A stretch of 64,000 bases of DNA from Sipunculus nudus (GCA_026874595.1 CM049306.1:47864019-47928018); one strand, 5' to 3'; positions 33,691 through 47,500 are shown, counted from the stretch's first letter. Notes: generated from the sequence alone by a model not told the origin. Translations and numbers: made by a program.

Positions 33691-36600
33691 ATGCCTAGTT
33701 TTGAAAAGATTTGTCCAATGGTCTCAGAGGAGCTTTACATGGATGAATGATTAGTATAGTACAAATGATTATCATAAATTTACGTATTTATTAAGATATG
33801 CTAATATTATTTTATCCATTGTCATTGGTTAAAAGGTATTTTTATATACATTTCATCTAAAGCAACCCATGGTAAATATAAAGTTTTTTCTTTTGTTGAA
33901 AAAACCTGCATCACTGTTAATTGTCAGCAGCAGTTTGGCTTGCTTAGAAACCTGGGAACAGCAGCTATGCTGCACAGGGTATCTTAATGGCTGAAATACA
34001 GATGATTTTAAAGTGGCCTAATCTCGTTTTGGAGTTTTTAACATTATTGTGAGTCATTTCTATCGGGAATTTCTGGAACGGTTAAAAAACTAATGGGTTT
34101 ATGTAATTTTGTCGCTACATAGAAATGCTAAATGGAGGCAGGATGAAAGAGATATGCTCCTAAATAATCCCAGATGAGTGTTCCAGTAATAATTGTAGCA
34201 TGTGGTGAGTTGTCCTTCATGATAGCTTCCGTCATGGCTAATTGAGAGCACCAGTCACAAGTGATATTGATGCTGAATGCTTTTTAACATTATAATTTTA
34301 CATTGAGATAATACACTCTTGTGGAAATAATTAATCTTTATGACTGGTTTGTCATGCTAAGCAGTTAATATTAAGAACTAATCAGATTCAAATCTTTTTT
34401 TATAGATCTGTGTTGGGTTGTGGTTTGCAGCTGGGTGTTGGGATGACATTCCAGCCTTGAGAGTGTGCATGAACCATTAGGACACATGCGCAGCATAAAC
34501 ATAAACTGTTCCCTAGTGATATGAGTGATAACATTGTGACTGTCTGTGGGTGCCAGTGATGGCAATGTGGAATGACCCTGATGGGTGCTGGTCTTTGTGG
34601 CGCGTGTCAGCTGTTGTGCAACTTAGCATCGCCTTGTGCTGCAAATCCTCTGTGTGGAGTGACATGGCTCCATGGAGCCGCATCATACAATTTATAGGAA
34701 AAGGGGGCTACACATTCCAGGCAACCACAGGAGGTTGCTGCTAATTGAGGAGCCCATAGAAAGCTGTGTAGGAAAGAGCAGGCGTATCATTTCAGTGATA
34801 ACAGCAGAGGCTTATGGAACAGGCCAGGTCCTGCTACTACACATGCCAGAAACATTTTCAAGCACTTGGATTCTCCCCAATTGCTCCTGCAGCTCATGTT
34901 TTTGAAAAAGAATAAGGGTTTCTGACTGATCAGATCCTGACCTTGTACAGTCTGTGAGGCACTGGTGCCCTGGTCTTTAGTGGTTAGGGCTGACTTGGGA
35001 TGAACTAGTTGATGAGTTTACCGTCATCAGTGGTCACTGGCAGGAGGGCTGCAGGGGATCCTGGGACTGCCTGCGAGAGATAGTCTTCGCCTGTGGGCAC
35101 AAGTTGCATACCAGTTGATTAGTTTACTGTTAAGTTACTGTATAGCTACCAGACTTTGTTGTGACCTGTCACACCCCTACCAGTTCTTGAGTGCAATTGC
35201 CTGGAACAGAATTCAGCCGCACAGGCCATAGAGTGGTGAGTGACATCATATGTTGTGCATGCTACATGATCTGAATAGAAGACTGCTGAGTTGATATTTA
35301 TACCGGGGCTCTGTAAAAGGTTAGTAACTTTTATACCTCATGACTTTTCTCTAGTGTGGGACCAGATTGACTTGTCAGGGTATGCTAGTGTTGGGATGGA
35401 AGGATGATAAATTGATGACTTTGTCAAGGCATTGTGCATGACAAGCTGCGTGCTTGCCAGTCATTAAAGACACCACAAGACAGAAGTGTGCTGGCCTGAG
35501 TGGCATCCATAGTCCCACTAAGTCAGCCACTTTTTGTGTTAAACACAGAGGCATCCAAGGGTAGGAGGGCTCAGCATGGGTGTCAGTTTATGTAGTGCAG
35601 TGGAACATAACATGTGCAAGATGACTCCTGCGGACAAAAAAATTACAGAAGAAATCTGGAGCATGTGTAGCTAAAAAACAGAGTGCCAGGAACTGTGTAT
35701 TGGTGCCGTAACATGCTGTCTGATTGCTTTTTTCAACAGATGAACTCCCTAATCCCATCAAAGCATTTATTGTTCCCACAGTTTGGTCCAGAGACAGTTG
35801 TACGTGCTGGATCATTCAGCTTATAGTGAGCTTTCCCCACTATTTACTAACATGCTCAGTATATATTAGATGAGTTTTTTTTGTTCAGGGCAGACGGTTC
35901 ACCCAAAGCAACTAGTCTATAGCAAACTTGCTTCACATATATGCAGAAATTAAGATAGAAAGATTTGGAAGATGTTGAAAAGATAAACAAGGTTGTGTTC
36001 TTGTGTGCAACATAGATATTACAGTAGTTTCTGTGCAGGCTACAGGGAAATATAAAACACCAGGATGAATTATTTTAACAAATCAACAATATTCATATGA
36101 CATTTAAACATACAAGTGAAGTCATGAGTAGCAAAAAATTATGATTGACATATATGGAAATCTACCTTTGCGTGCCCATAAAGGTGATGAAATATATAGC
36201 CACATCAGTTGTGTGAAACATTGAATTTCATGTTTAGTATTTAAATAATCTAGAACATCAGAAGACACACAAGGAAAATGACAATATATACAGCCATTAT
36301 ATGAATGAAGGCAATTAATGTAACCTGTTGGCTGGCATGGAATTCAGTACATTTAACATTGCAGATATTTTTCAAGCATCACCTCCTATGACACTCAGGA
36401 AATGAGTCAGCAGAAGTCTGTAGTTGCGCTGCCTCTGCACCTGTATGTACTTGGGTTGTGTATTAACTTTAAAAGTTGTTTTTGACCCTTAAACAGTAAT
36501 TCATTCATTTGTCCAGCCTTCTGTCTATCCTACCCTTTTTAGTTCACAATACATGCTGTTTGCATTGTTTTGATGTAATAAGTATATATTCGGTTGAGGG

Positions 36601-36950
36601 TGATATGTCACACAATAAAAACTTGTTTGTGTCAAATCTGAAGGACATATTACAGAAATCTCTTACATACCCAAGGTTTCACACAAACAAGAATAATAAT
36701 TGAACAATAGCTGGTTGAATTTCAAGTGGGAAATTGGGTTTTCAACTTTTTGAGGAGTACAACAAAACATTTTTTCCTGTGTTTGTGTTATAGCCAGCAA
36801 CCGGTTTTCAGAGCCTGTGTACACAAGTGTTATGTCAGTGTATGTAAGATAAATTGCCCCTGTTTAAATTCTTTTAATCTTCGAGAGATTGTGTATTTCA
36901 TCAGCTATGAAAGTACCTGTAAGATTTGCACATGGGTACTATTATGACGA
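33691..36950. other. Single-copy-looking stretch, no gene recognised
   Basis: No tandem or mobile feature was noted. Composition is more balanced at 34.4-35.6 kb, where frames of 64-77 codons occur on both strands without recognisable domains. This stretch would suit a conservation search for exons or enhancers. Confidence 0.5.
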
Positions 36951-36953
36951 AGG

Positions 36954-37010
36954 ATATGTGATATATATGTATATATATTATATATATATATATAATATAT
37001 ATAGATAGAT

Positions 37011-37049
<39 letters not shown>
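36954..37049. repeat. (TA)n tract with TAGA interruptions
   Basis: About 95 bp of nearly pure TA steps are broken by a short ATAGATAGATAGA segment. It is a microsatellite, and frames through it give only alternating I and Y residues. Confidence 0.95.
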
Positions 37050-37052
<3 letters not shown>

Positions 37053-37515
37053 TCCAACCTGTCTGAACGACCACCTGTGAAATTGGGGCAACTGGCTGTA
37101 ACAACCACTGGATATCAGTCTTTTTCAAAATTTGTTATATTATCTGTAGATGAAACCTGTGAAATATGACCACCTGGCTATTACAGATCAAGGGCAGTTT
37201 TTCCTGACCGAAGTGATATATAGACCTGTCGGGAACTCATTGAGCTACTCACTGATTAGTGCTGACCTGTTGTTTGATTGACTGTGCGTGAAGCTGTGTA
37301 CATTTGCACCGCTGTTTATTTTACTGGAAGTCCTTTAGGAGGACCCTGGGCCGACCCTGGGCCAGGAGGCCTGGCTAGGACCCATTAATGGCTCACAGGA
37401 CCACACATGAATGGAGGTCCCCCCAAAGTTAATCTTTGACCTGTGCCCCTGAGGTTTATCTTTGATCTATTCAGTGTGTCATGAAAGGCATTATTACAAA
37501 GAGTGGTTAATCTAT
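37050..37515. other. Possible element end and a short GC-rich duplication
   Basis: Directly after the TA tract is TACAGTCCAACCTGTCTGAA, which resembles the CAGT-start terminal repeats of pogo/Tc1-like elements. GACCACCTG recurs near 37068 and 37169. No second end was found. Near 37343 the phrase GACCCTGGGCC is tandemly doubled. Confidence 0.35.
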
Positions 37516-38232
37516 GATGTTCCTTACGCTTCCGAGGCAGTGGAAATCTTGCGCTTCTAAAGAAGCGACTGATTTTCACGCTGCCAGCTTTGACTGTTTA
37601 TGAAATATAAAGACACCAGATGGCAGTATGTTGTCCGCTGAAAAAAACATGCGTATGATGTGACAAGCAGCCAACCAGATGCCAATAAACTAACACTTGA
37701 CAGGCATCCTGGCTCTGCCCATAGCCGCACTTCAAGCGCCATTTGATGACAGTTTACAATTGAATTTTAATTGCTCCCTCTGCATTCTCGCATCATCGAC
37801 CGATTCGATTCTGACAGTATGACTGTGTTTGTGTAGCCATGTATCTGTGGTCTGCAGAACTGAAACCAGCCAGCGAGGTGTGCACGCAGCCTTTGTTGTT
37901 ATGTTTCGTTTGAATTACAGCTCACCGGCTCGGCATCCTATGTGCCCAAGGCCCAAAGCAAACCATGTCTGGGGCAATTCTCTCTGAGCCTGTGGCCTGT
38001 TCAGATGGTTACTGGGGGGATGAGCTGTCACTCAAAACAAAATGAACATGAATGGCTCTGTGTATTCCTCGCTTGGCTGTGCCTTCCAGCCCAAGGTCTC
38101 ATTGGATTTTGACAAAAATACAGTGCTCCCCTCTGGTGTAGCAATTCAGGATACAAGGCTCTTTACACAGCGCTTACAATATAGGTAGTAGGCCTATAGT
38201 TAAAGCACTGTGTAAAGAGCGTAGATGTTCCT
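37516..38232 (-). mobile_element. 699-bp non-autonomous DNA transposon with 9-bp target duplication, copy 1
   Basis: The element is 37525-38223, flanked by the perfect direct repeat GATGTTCCT (37516-37524 and 38224-38232). The ends are TACGCT and AGCGTA, part of imperfect roughly 18-bp terminal inverted repeats. Near one end is a strong hairpin, GCTCTTTACACAGCGCTT against AAGCACTGTGTAAAGAGC (about 38158-38220). Near the other end is CGCTTCTAAAGAAGCG. A 9-bp duplication is typical of Mutator-like elements. There is no transposase frame, so it depends on an autonomous partner. Copy 2 at 44565 has the opposite orientation and the same length. Confidence 0.85.
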
Positions 38233-38522
38233 ATGAAACAAGTGATGTCAGTAACCAGTCAACCTGAATAAGCTATTGGTTTCCGCGACTTCAAATAATA
38301 TTTTCTTTTATATCAGTATTACAGATTTACCAAAGATGTGAAGTTGACTGACAGAGTGTATCATTGCCTTTTCATGTTAATGTTGACAGAAATTATTTGA
38401 AACGGAGTTGTTTTAATCTGTGGACATGGCAGGCCTATAAATATACATACTTCAGTCATACATGTCATCTAAATTTGGGCAGTTCCTAAATTTTCAGAAC
38501 CTGTTTAATATGATCACCTGTC

Positions 38523-38525
<3 letters not shown>
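38233..38525. other. Short AT-rich spacer
   Basis: Nothing is recognised between the transposon and the following TA tract. Confidence 0.5.

Positions 38526-38618
<93 letters not shown>
38526..38618. repeat. Pure (TA)n tract, 93 bp
   Basis: Uninterrupted TA steps run for 93 bp. This is the longest pure microsatellite in the window and likely to be length-variable. Confidence 0.97.
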
Positions 38619-38620
<2 letters not shown>

Positions 38621-41600
38621 TGTAAGGTTAATTTTCAGGGACTTGCTCATGTAAGACAAGAAAATGAATACATTAATATATTAATGCTAAAAAGAAGTCA
38701 TGAAGAGTCTGTTTCTTATTAGTAAAACTTGTGTAAAGTATACATAGCCAGGAGATGTTTCTGTTCCTGAGCTGGAACACCCAAGTTGTCAGGTATGTTT
38801 ATAACATATTGCTTATGATGAAACCCAGGGTCCTGTGCAGAAATGAGTCAGGTGATGGGCTTGAGAGATGACAGAATTAGCCTGGCTTAGTATGCTGTGC
38901 ATCATAAATGTGGGAGATAAAAACATCACATGGTTTATGCTGGTCAATGCTGACATGCCATATACATGTAGTTTAAATACATGAAAAGTCTGGCATTTTA
39001 ATATGCAAGGTAATTTAGTATCATCACAATGTTTGTTATGTCTGCTTATAGCCTGATTGGATGATGAGGTACAAGTTTTGTTAATGTCACCCTGATACAA
39101 ATAGCTATTTGTGTTTGGGACGTTTTATCTTAGTGATTCAGTTGATGTTTATAATGTGTTTTTATGATAATGATTGAGAATGTTGTTAAACTCTCATTTA
39201 TCTTGAAAGTGCCAAATTCAGTATCCCTGTGAGAATATCATGTGCCCAAATGAATTCATATGTGTAATATGGTGTATACATTTACAAGTTAAAAGACTTT
39301 AATTATATTACAGATAAATATATACTTTGTGTTTTTGAAACTATGAATGAAAATTTTATTATCATTTCCAAAACTTCAACTTGGAAAAAAAATTAAAATG
39401 GAACTTAGAAGTGTTATTAATTAAAAAGTATCTGCAAATAAATAGCACCATTTTGGTTTAATGTATTATTATATTTTATAAACATTTAAGGAATATGTAA
39501 AATGATACAGTTGCATGAACTTTAATAAATTCTTTTGGAAAATACAGTCCTTACCATAAAGACTCACTGGCAGATACTTAACTATAAAAAAAGCAACATT
39601 TGAGTCTTCTTCCATTTATGGAATAACCATAAGCTCACAGGAGCTACAAGACTCCAGATTTTATTTATTTTTCAAGTGATGAAAAATAACGTGGTAAAAT
39701 AACACCTGAGGAATAATCACTAATCACATGCAAATCCACCACTTCCATTCTGCTCAATCAAACACTAAGTAGGTAACAGTTGTTGATTATTGTCATGCAT
39801 TAGGCTATTATAGTGAATTACTCTTTTATTTCCTCTGCTTGTGGCTACAAGACATGGGGATCTTTGAGGCTGTGTCTCGGGAAGGAAGCTCCCGGTTCAG
39901 CCTGGTCCCTTTACCCTGCAGGCATTTTTGTTCATGTTGATGTTGGTTTTACACAGGCTCTCTCTCGGATGTGGCTGTTTGACCAATTTACCCATCCTGA
40001 TAAAGAATTTGCTTCTGTAATTCATGGTATTGATGAAAGTCCCAAAGGCAGGCAAGACTTCAGATTTCATATTCGGCCAGTAAATCAGGCAGAATAATGT
40101 CAGGCTGTCCCACAGGGGTGTTACTCCCCGGCCCCTGATTGAATGTAGATAGACTTTCATTAGGTGAATTGTGCAAGACTGCACTGTCCAATCAGTGGGC
40201 TGCATTTCTTCAACAGTTTAGCCCAGCTCTGGTGGCAATTAGCTGGTCTGGCTACAGTTTACTTGATTGAGTCCTGATCACCGGCTCCTGTTTTGGGCGT
40301 GTGAAGTATGAGAGCCCTTTATGCTTGATGAGCCATGAAAGCTCGGTAATATTTGTTAGGAGGATTGATCTTCCATCAGAAACCAAACATGCTTTCCCCG
40401 GTAGTTAAGTCACATAAGTTAACTTTTTTGTCTCCGATGGGCTTTCTTCTGTGATGGATGTGATGTGCTTCCAACCAGCCATGAACGAGTCTGGTCTGGA
40501 GGCATGGGTGTGGGAGAAAGCTCCCAGAAAACTGATTGATGAGTCTTGTGAACCTGGTTCTGTACTTTGCAGAATCTAATACACTCTTCCAGCTTCATAC
40601 AGCACAAACGACAGTGATTGGTCATCCAGTGATGTCCACCTAACAAACTGTCCCACAACTTCTCGACTTCAGTATTAAGGAATAAATTAACCTGCCTTCA
40701 CTCAAGTATTTTATTTAACTGAGTTATGTTATCTGGGTTGATTGAGGTCAGTCTGGTTATCATATAGCCAGTTGCATGAAATTAAAATAGGTAGATAAGT
40801 CATACAGTTAATTATTATTAAATTGAATTCAAGATAACATATATGCCATCAGTCTGCTATGCCTTGGCCATGTAATTTCTTGCGTTATTACCCTAGCAAC
40901 CTGGCTTAATCAGAGCCTGGCTTTTTAATCCCTTAATTGAATTAAAAGTGAATAAAATATGAGAATTATGCAAACCTTACATTTATAATAAGGCTGCAAA
41001 AAAATATGGAATAGCTACATTCAGTATATGGCATGAAAAAGAGAACAGATGTACATTAATAAATAAGGGACATATAACACATATTTTTCCTATTTCATGG
41101 TTTACCAGGTTCAGATAAGACTTTTTTATTGTTCAGAGGGAAGTTATGTTTTTACCTGGGTCTTTGTTTGTTTTATGTTTGTCTGGTTACAATATCATTG
41201 AAACAAGGCTGGATCAGTTTGTCCAAAATTTTTCGGAGGTGTGAGGCATGCCCAGTGTATGGGCCAAGGAAGTTCCCATTGAATTGCAGATTCTAATAGA
41301 GGGAGGAACAATTATAATTGATTTGTCTTGGCAGAGGATGTGTCCAAATGAGTGATACACTTATTGTAGAAAGAATTTGGCAATTAAATTGCTAGATATT
41401 TTTTGTTTTCTTTTTAAAATATATAAAACCAAAATTTTCTTCAGTTTGCTTAGGCCATGTGTCTCTGCAGCTAAGCTTTTATTTTTCATGAAGAAGACCT
41501 GGCTCAAGGTCTCTCTTACTCAGGCCAACATTTGAGATTGTTAATTTTACATTCACTGGGGAATCTATACCCAGCTCACTGTGCACTGCCATCATCTGTC

Positions 41601-44555
41601 CAGGTATATACAAGCTACCCTGGATTTTCTCTGCAAGTTTTCACTAACCTTGTAACTGCTGTTAAGAAATGCTACTAGTTGTGAAAATTGGATGATTTAT
41701 ATTAGCTCCTGACTGGATCCCTTTTATCTCGGCATTGTCCCTTTTTAAAATTCATCTCAATGTTGCTTGCTTAAATACCATGAATTGATTCTTGTAAAAA
41801 AATGTTTTTCAACATGTAGGACACATTTATACCTGTCTTAGGAAATGGGCTGGATTGTAGATGGTAATATGTATGTAGCAGATAAAACCCAATGATAAAA
41901 ATACACTTGCACAAAAACATTATCTCATACATCATGAAATATTTTAAGCAAAAATAGGAAAAGGAGTTATTTCTGACTTACTTAAACTGGATGGATATTT
42001 ATGTATATAAATATTGGTGTATGCATGGTTTCACCGTGATGACTGTTTGTTTCACTGGATGATTGCATTTGTTCAGGATGCCATTACAGGTCTATTTATG
42101 GCACCAAGTTGTCGTGTCAATATTTAGATAAAACAAATAGAAACACTTAGTCTGCCCAGTATGCTGTACAGTAAATAAATTTGTAATATACGGTTGCTTG
42201 AGTACAGGCATATCTCTATATAAATGGTGGTCTGTAGCCTTATCTGAAAGGCCTGCACTGGTGGCTGTACTAGACCTACTCATATTGTTTTATCAAAGGG
42301 ATCAATAATTATTCTGAAGACCCAGGACAAACAGAACGAATAAACAAAGCAAATATCTTGATGTTGTATATTTGAACATTGCAGCACTTTCTCTGATATC
42401 CTGTGGGATTCTACCGCTGGGAAATATTGAATTTCACAGATGCTGCTGGCTGGTGGTATTGACAATAGAGGGCAAAACATTTACAAATATCTTGTAAGTG
42501 GCTGCATCTGTTACTGTTTACTATAAAAAGGGATTATGCCTTTTCTTTTAATACTGACATTGCATTAGGATATGAAAATAAACTATCAGTGTCAGCTTAG
42601 AAAGATACATCAGGGTCTGATGCAAAGAATGGGAGGAAGATATACTTTTTATAATATCAGTCACAAGTTCAGGGTTCATAAATAAATCTGTTTATTTGTA
42701 GGAATATTTTCTTTCAGACAAAGCACCTGACTAGTATAGCTTTCAGCTTATGGTATTATGCTGTCAAATTAAGTAATTCTATCTATAAGAGCATTTTTAT
42801 CATCAGGGCATGGAACACATAAAAATGGAATAACAGACTAATAAGCTTAATTTTTTTGAATAAATAATGTATTAAATTAGATAACAATAACTATTAATAC
42901 TGTAAACAGTAGATTACTTTGAACACAGCCTCTACTTAGTAGCATCACTGCTTTATTCGTGGCTCAGAATCTTAACATTTTATTCTTTTCCTTTGAGTTT
43001 CAGCAGGTATGATGTTAAGATATTCATAGCTTTATTAAATTCACATGCTTCATATCCATGTAGATCACCATATAGCCCCTCATGCTAAGGGATTTGCTCT
43101 TGGGCTCTCTTAATTATGTGACAGTTGTATGATGTGAGATTAGGTTTAAATTGTAATTGCTTCTAAACTTTAAACCTCTTTGACGAATATTTCTGAGTAT
43201 TTTAGAAACCAGGTACTTGCTCTGGTAATTAGGTCTATTGGCTTTTCATATTACATTTACCAATTGCTGTGTTCTGAGGGCAGTGAAGATTGAAAATGTA
43301 TGAAAAATACTGAGGAAGGAAAAAGGTATATGCGGTTATGCCAGACAAGATGTGATGTTAAACTGATGTTTTATGAAACAGAGCGTGTGGGTTTATGTCA
43401 GTCATTAAAAACAGACTGTGTTAAAAACATTTGGTTTACTAGCTACCAACATCTTGGAAAAGTATTCTTCAAAATATAACCCAGTATAAAATGCTTAGAA
43501 CTAAGAGCTGCCGCACAGTTAAGAAGCTCATGTTGTCAGATATACAGCCTCATATAACATCCGATTAACGCATAAGTAACATCAAAGAAGTGGAGATAGC
43601 ACATGCTGACTCCTGCGTAATGTCATTTCTTGGTTTCTTTGTCTTTTACCCACACCTAGGTGTACTAACAGGTATTTGTTGAGTTGTTATGACCTGGTCA
43701 GGATCTATCACCCTCAGGGAGGGCTGGTAGTAAAAGCAGGCATCCCCATCATAGGGGTAACATGGGAGGCTTACAAAGGCTCCTGGGTATGCTCTTCCTG
43801 GCTTCCAAATGTGCAATAACATGATGGAAATAATGCCACCAACACGTGAGCTGTGCCGAGGTTCCTCTGAAGCCGAACAGCTGGGTGGCGGTGAATGCAG
43901 TGGGACATGTAACCTATCACACTCTTACTCCATATAGTGGATACTATTTGTGGCCAGGAAGGGAGAAGCCTGTTCTTCATGAAGAAAATATGTCAGCTGG
44001 TCAGCAGACTCTTGTTCTTACAGGAGGCCTCACATGTACAGATGTTAAGGTCACCACAGAAGACTGGTTTTGGTTCCAATGTCACTGCTTATTTTTCCCT
44101 GCTTTCGAATTTTGGAACACTTGACTCAGCCATGTCTGTCTGTCAGTCTTTCTGTCATGTTTGGTAATTTTTTTTAATGTTAATTGTATTCAGATTCTAG
44201 GTACAATGGTTCCTTTTCTAGGAATATATTTTGCTTGCTTAGGATTACTTTTGGACGGTCTGTCTCTCAAAATCCATTATACATTGGTTTCTGGATGATA
44301 ACTTACCATCTTCGATTTCATTCAAATTTGAAACAATGGTTGTCTTTAGAAGTACCTTTGATTTGATGGCTTTTGGACTGTCTGATTGATTTTCAGTCCA
44401 TCAACCAAAACCTACTTCATATTGCCCTCTGGATAATAACTTGTATGTATGTACAGCTTACAAACTATATGGATTTCTTGTGTAATAAGAAAAACGTGTC
44501 TGGCAAATTAATGAAAATCTCTGCTTCACTAGAATTTGTTTGTATTCTGTTACTA
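38619..44555. other. Long single-copy-looking stretch, no gene recognised
   Basis: Both strands were read for repeats and domains. The longest frame is 102 codons (39897-40205 minus), overlapping a 94-codon frame on the opposite strand in a locally GC-richer patch (39.85-40.65 kb). Neither is recognisable. No tandem or inverted element was seen. It separates the two inverted 699-bp transposons. Confidence 0.45.
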
Positions 44556-45272
44556 CTATTAAGTTACGCTCTTTACACAGCGCTTTACCTATAGGGCTAC
44601 TTCCTATATCGTAAGGCGCTGTTTGTTATGACCTCGTATCCTGAATTGCAACACCAGAGGGGAGCACTGTATTTTTGTCCAATCAGATGAGACCTTGTGC
44701 TTGAAGACAAAGCCAAGCGAGGAATACACGGAGCCAATCATATTAATTTCTTTTTGAGTGACAGCTCATCCCCCAGCGTAACCGTCTGAACAGGCCACAG
44801 GCTCAGAGAGAATTGCCCCTGACGTGGTTTGCTTAGGGCCTTGGGCACATAGGATGCCTGGTTGGTGAGCTGTAATTCAAACGAAACATAACAACAAAGG
44901 CTGCGTGCACACCTCGCTGGCTGGTTTCAGTTCTGCAGACATCAGATACATGGCTACGCTAACACAGTCATAATGTTATAATCGAATCGGTCGATGATGC
45001 GAGAATGCAGAGGGAGCAATTTAAATTCGACCGGAAACTCTTCAAGCGGCGCTTGAAGCGCGGCAATGGGCGGAGCCAGGATGCCTGTCGAGTGTTTGTT
45101 TATTGGCGTCTGATTGGCTGCTTGTCACATCGTACGCACGTTTATTTCAGTGGACAACAAACCGCCATCTGGTGTCTAAATATATCATAAACGGTCAAAG
45201 CAGGCAGCGTGAAAATCAGTTGCTTCTTTAGAAGCGCAAGATTTCCGCTGCCTCAGGAGCGTACTATTAAGT
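44556..45272 (+). mobile_element. 699-bp non-autonomous DNA transposon with 9-bp target duplication, copy 2
   Basis: The element is 44565-45263, flanked by the perfect direct repeat CTATTAAGT (44556-44564 and 45264-45272). The ends are TACGCTC and GAGCGTA. About 14 of the first 18 positions match between the two ends after reverse complementing. It is the inverted counterpart of 37525-38223, same length, noticeably diverged. In this copy the inner arm of the terminal hairpin has decayed (GGCGCTGTTTGTTATG). Internal CCAAT/ATTGG motifs (CCAATCAG, CCAATCAT, GATTGGC) and GGGCGG (45069) are seen. A 61-codon frame inside is not conserved in copy 1. Confidence 0.88.
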
Positions 45273-47375
45273 ATAGACATTTACTATATTGCTTTATTTA
45301 AGTCCTCATTCTTTACTGACCTGAAGCATTTAGACCAACAGTTCAGTGTTTCATATAAATACATCTAAAACATTTTAAGATGATCTACACAGACAAAAAA
45401 AGATTTGTAATTATGGAAATTCACAACAGGAAACCAATGACTGCGAGGACCATTTTTAGTTTAGATAATTATTATCTTATTCTTCATGTCATTTTAATTT
45501 TAATTTGAGGATAAATGCACAAAGGCAACAATAAAATGTCAGCTACTGTCAGTGGGGTAAATAACAGTTATAAACTTGATGTGTCTGCCTTTGGACGTGT
45601 ATGTTATGCATTTCCCTCATGTTCCTGCTGAATCAGCAAAAATTTCAATCTAACATATGCAGTGCATCTATCCCAGTAACATTTATGCATAAAAATAATT
45701 ACTGGTTGGTTGTATGATTTTTTTCAGATAAGGGAAAACACAGGTAGAAAATTGACAATAGGAAAAGGGGAGCTATAGTTATTGTACCCATGTTTAACCA
45801 GTGAAAAAATATATACATAAGTTCATTAGTTTTTCCAGTATTACATATTAATACATTCACAAAATATGCACACATACTGAACTGGCATACATTGAATCAT
45901 TTGCTGGTATCCTCTGGAAACTTTTGCAAAGTTTCACATATTGTTCATTATTTCATGATGCAATGTGGGAGAGAGGGAGCATGGATACTTTGTTATGAAG
46001 ATTTGAAATCCAGAGGTATAAAGAAAAGAAACAATTGTTGACTAGCAGTGCCACTGGCGCATTTGCTGATTGGATTGGCCAGTATAAAGGTTTTGTGCAA
46101 TTTGTTACACACAGTGAACTTATGGCTGATTGTTAACCAGTGAGCCTCACAGGAATTTTCAGGGAGAATGAATAGAAAAAAGACAACTTATGTCTGGCAA
46201 ATTGGAAAGGAATCTAGCTTTGTTTTTTTTTGCGTCATCCAGTAAGTTGTCTGTGATCTGGCTACTGTCAGTTATCTGTACTGGTGTGAAGGAACCTGGT
46301 CCTGTTATTCGAGGGCTGCAATGCTTTGGTTGTTCAGCTAGAATTATGGGAATTATGCTGCACAGTGAGAACGGTAATAATACACTTTGATCAGTTCATT
46401 CCTGTGTAATTATTTAGTGGGGCCATTTTTAAAAATCTACTGTTTAATTTGTTCATTGAGACAAATATTAAATTATCTGTATCTGTTTTGTGAAATGGTC
46501 ATTGCTCACAGGCTCTTTATATGAAAACATTACAAGTCAGATGATAAATGTTTAATTAAAACATGTTACATCCGGATATAGAGACACAGTGCACAAAAAT
46601 AAACTGGATTGATTTATATAATAAAACAAAAAATTTGACACTATAGCTGGTCTCAATACATTTGATGCTATCAGGATAAGTTTTATACAATTCATGAAAA
46701 AGTATTCTTAAAAAGAATCACTGCAGCTTCTACTAATTCATTCAGTTGGAGGTGTTTGTACTCTATGATACCACTTTTATATCCATTTAATATAAAAGTT
46801 GTCTGCTGTTTCCTAATAACTATTTGAAAATATTATCATGATTTCTTCAACTGAACTACAAAGTCATCATTATTCTGTGAAAGTAACTGAATCTCAATTT
46901 AAGGGACAGTTTTCTTAGTTGTTTTTTTTTTTTGTTAAGAAAATGAGATAAAAGACAAACTTGGAATCAGCTGTTTAGAAAGGCAATCATGTTAGCAAAA
47001 GAAGGTTTGCAAAAGTACTTTAAAGTGAAACTATTATAAACAAATAATGAATGAATAAATGAATGATAGTGATATAATTTTATGATTAGCTGTGATATAA
47101 AATAGCAGGGCAGCTGATGGCTCCTGAAAAGAAGAGATAATTATTACATAACACCGCTAGTAACTCAGTAGCAGTTATTACGTAACAGCAGTGGAGGTGA
47201 TAATGGCAGTAAGTCAGTAGGATGGTGATACTGAACAGCACATGCAGGTCTGTGACATTAGTGTTCAGCACATGACACTTACTGATGATTGAAATCGTAT
47301 TTCTATATGCCATAAGTAAAGCTTCCTCTTATAGCATGTGCACATCTGTGTTTTGTAAAAAGCAGGAGCTGTGTC
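45273..47375. other. AT-rich non-coding stretch
   Basis: Frames reach 75 codons only. No repeats were noted apart from short A and T runs. Confidence 0.5.
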
Positions 47376-47376
47376 A

Positions 47377-47440
47377 GTCAGTTCAGGGTTAGATCAGGGG
47401 GGGGGGGGGGGGTTCTGTCAGTTCAGGGTTAGATCGAGGG
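47377..47440. repeat. 40-bp duplication with G16 run
   Basis: GTCAGTTCAGGGTTAGATC occurs at 47377 and again at 47417. A run of 16 G (47397-47412) follows the first copy and a shorter G run the second. The offset is 40 bp. Confidence 0.85.
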
Positions 47441-47500
47441 GGGGAGGTCAGAGTATTTAAACCCTTTTTACTAGCTGGAATTACATTGTTTTGACATGTT

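Noticed and set aside
38462-38722. 86-codon frame through the (TA)n tract
   Set aside because: Most residues are alternating I and Y from the microsatellite.
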